Shown one piece after another: positions 12,851-13,493 of a stretch of DNA of 13,493 nt. The position numbers and the translations under genes were made by a program. Every line of letters starts with the position of its first letter. Within the stretch, counting starts at the first letter, position 1. The notes under the pieces were generated by a model. That model was not told the DNA's origin. It saw only the letters and a list, made by a program, of their open reading frames with translations, and searched no databases. The stretch lies in assembly GCA_003219225.1 (NCBI GenBank), contig QHPZ01000077.1:1-13493 (forward strand). The letters run 5' to 3'. Source of the DNA: Verrucomicrobiota bacterium. Lineage in GTDB: Bacteria; Verrucomicrobiota; Verrucomicrobiia; Chthoniobacterales; UBA10450.

Positions 12851-13493
12851 TTAGTGGGGGCGAAACTGCAAGCTATGCGTCATCTCGAACACCGCGGAGA
12901 GAATGCTCCAGACGACCGCGCCGACCAAGACCGCAATCACCACGATGATGGCGATGGGCAAGATCGTCGCGATGAACGTCATCGTGCGATCGAGCTCGCG
13001 CTCGTAAACATCGGCAATGGTTTGCATCGTTTCGGCGAAATGGCCCGTTTGCTCGCCCACCGCCATCATGTCGGTGAAAAGATGCGGGAACAGTTGCTGC
13101 GCACTCAATGCCGCGGGAAGCGTGGCGCCGTCCACGACTGCGCGCCGCACCTCGGCCATTTTCGTTTCCAAAAACCTGTTCCCGGCGATTTCGCCCACCA
13201 GATCGAGCGAGCGCAGCAACGGGATCCCGTTTTCGACCAGCGTCCCAAGCGTGCGCGAAAATTGCGCGTAATAGCCGTGCCGCTGGACCCGGCCGTAAGC
13301 AGGAAGATGCAGACGAAAACGGTCCCAAGCGATCCGCCCTTCGTCGCTGCGCACAAATGCGCGCCAGCCGGCGAGCAGGGCCGCGAGGATGAGCAGCCCC
13401 AGCCACCAATACGTCGTCAGTGTGTGGTGCACCGAAAGCAGGATCCGCGTCGGCACCGGCAGCGCGCCGCCGGTTTGCGACATGAACGCAGTC
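12851..13493 (-). CDS. gspF: T2SS inner-membrane platform protein GspF (C-terminal half, partial)
   Basis: The frame runs open to the window edge, giving about 213 residues of the usual roughly 400, so the start is outside. The visible part has a membrane helix (about 25-45 from the internal Met at 13483), the second GspF domain with FSRTLGTLVENGIPLLRSLDLV and HLFTDMMAVGEQTGHF, both family hallmarks, and a final long membrane segment (about 168-195). GspF is the polytopic core of the inner-membrane assembly platform and contacts GspE and GspL. The internal Met at 13483 should not be taken as the start. PilC of type IV pili is the alternative, but the linked GspG and GspK favour T2SS. It heads the visible part of the minus-strand gspF-X-gspG unit; gspE probably lies upstream. 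Confidence 0.93.
   Translation of the reverse strand, partial: TAFMSQTGGALPVPTRILLSVHHTLTTYWWLGLLILAALLAGWRAFVRSDEGRIAWDRFRLHLPAYGRVQRHGYYAQFSRTLGTLVENGIPLLRSLDLVGEIAGNRFLETKMAEVRRAVVDGATLPAALSAQQLFPHLFTDMMAVGEQTGHFAETMQTIADVYERELDRTMTFIATILPIAIIVVIAVLVGAVVWSILSAVFEMTHSLQFRPH

Overview
The window looks like a chromosomal segment of a GC-rich (about 60%) member of the Verrucomicrobiota, most likely of the Chthoniobacterales/Udaeobacter type. This rests on the gene families, Ala/Gly-FTLxE pseudopilins, a MoxR-DUF58-DUF4381-VWA cluster and many short palindromic and heptameric repeats. The lineage is inferred from recognition, not from a search. No RNA gene, insertion sequence, CRISPR array or phage gene is visible. 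No gene-free stretch exceeds 300 bases; the longest is 5610-5782. || Positions 1-5609 hold one long minus-strand run, in transcription order: pgsA (phosphatidylglycerophosphate synthase), der (two-domain ribosome-assembly GTPase), a MoxR AAA+ ATPase, a DUF58 protein with a metal-binding MIDAS motif, a DUF4381-like membrane protein and a BatA-like membrane VWA protein. The last four are tightly packed or overlapping and form the known MoxR/VWA module, in which an ATPase is thought to act with VWA proteins in cell-envelope or protein-maturation functions. || Positions 5610-5782 are a repeat-rich spacer followed by a minus-strand DJ-1/PfpI protein gene (5783-6370). || From about 6480 to 11286 a compact plus-strand operon encodes type II secretion (T2SS) parts: pseudopilins H, I, J and K, a GspL that looks like a PilM-PilN fusion, GspM, and a small exported protein in the position of GspC/PilP. 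Facing it on the minus strand (11334-13493) are GspF (its N-terminal part lies outside the window), an exported two-part beta-rich protein broken by an apparent single-base frameshift, and the major pseudopilin GspG. The two T2SS transcription units converge at 11287-11333. GspE, GspD and the prepilin peptidase are not in the window. || The least described material is the repeats and two unrecognised exported proteins. Two GTAG-headed hairpins (3599-3624, 5626-5649) and a weaker GTGG-headed one (61-83) fit the REP design. One carries the stop codon of der; another lies in the spacer of a candidate pgsA promoter. Four perfect 7-bp units lie inside der, and heptamer-like repeats flank a hairpin in the leader of gspK. 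The broken gene between gspF and gspG and the GspC-like gene are the best candidates for lineage-specific T2SS parts or a substrate.
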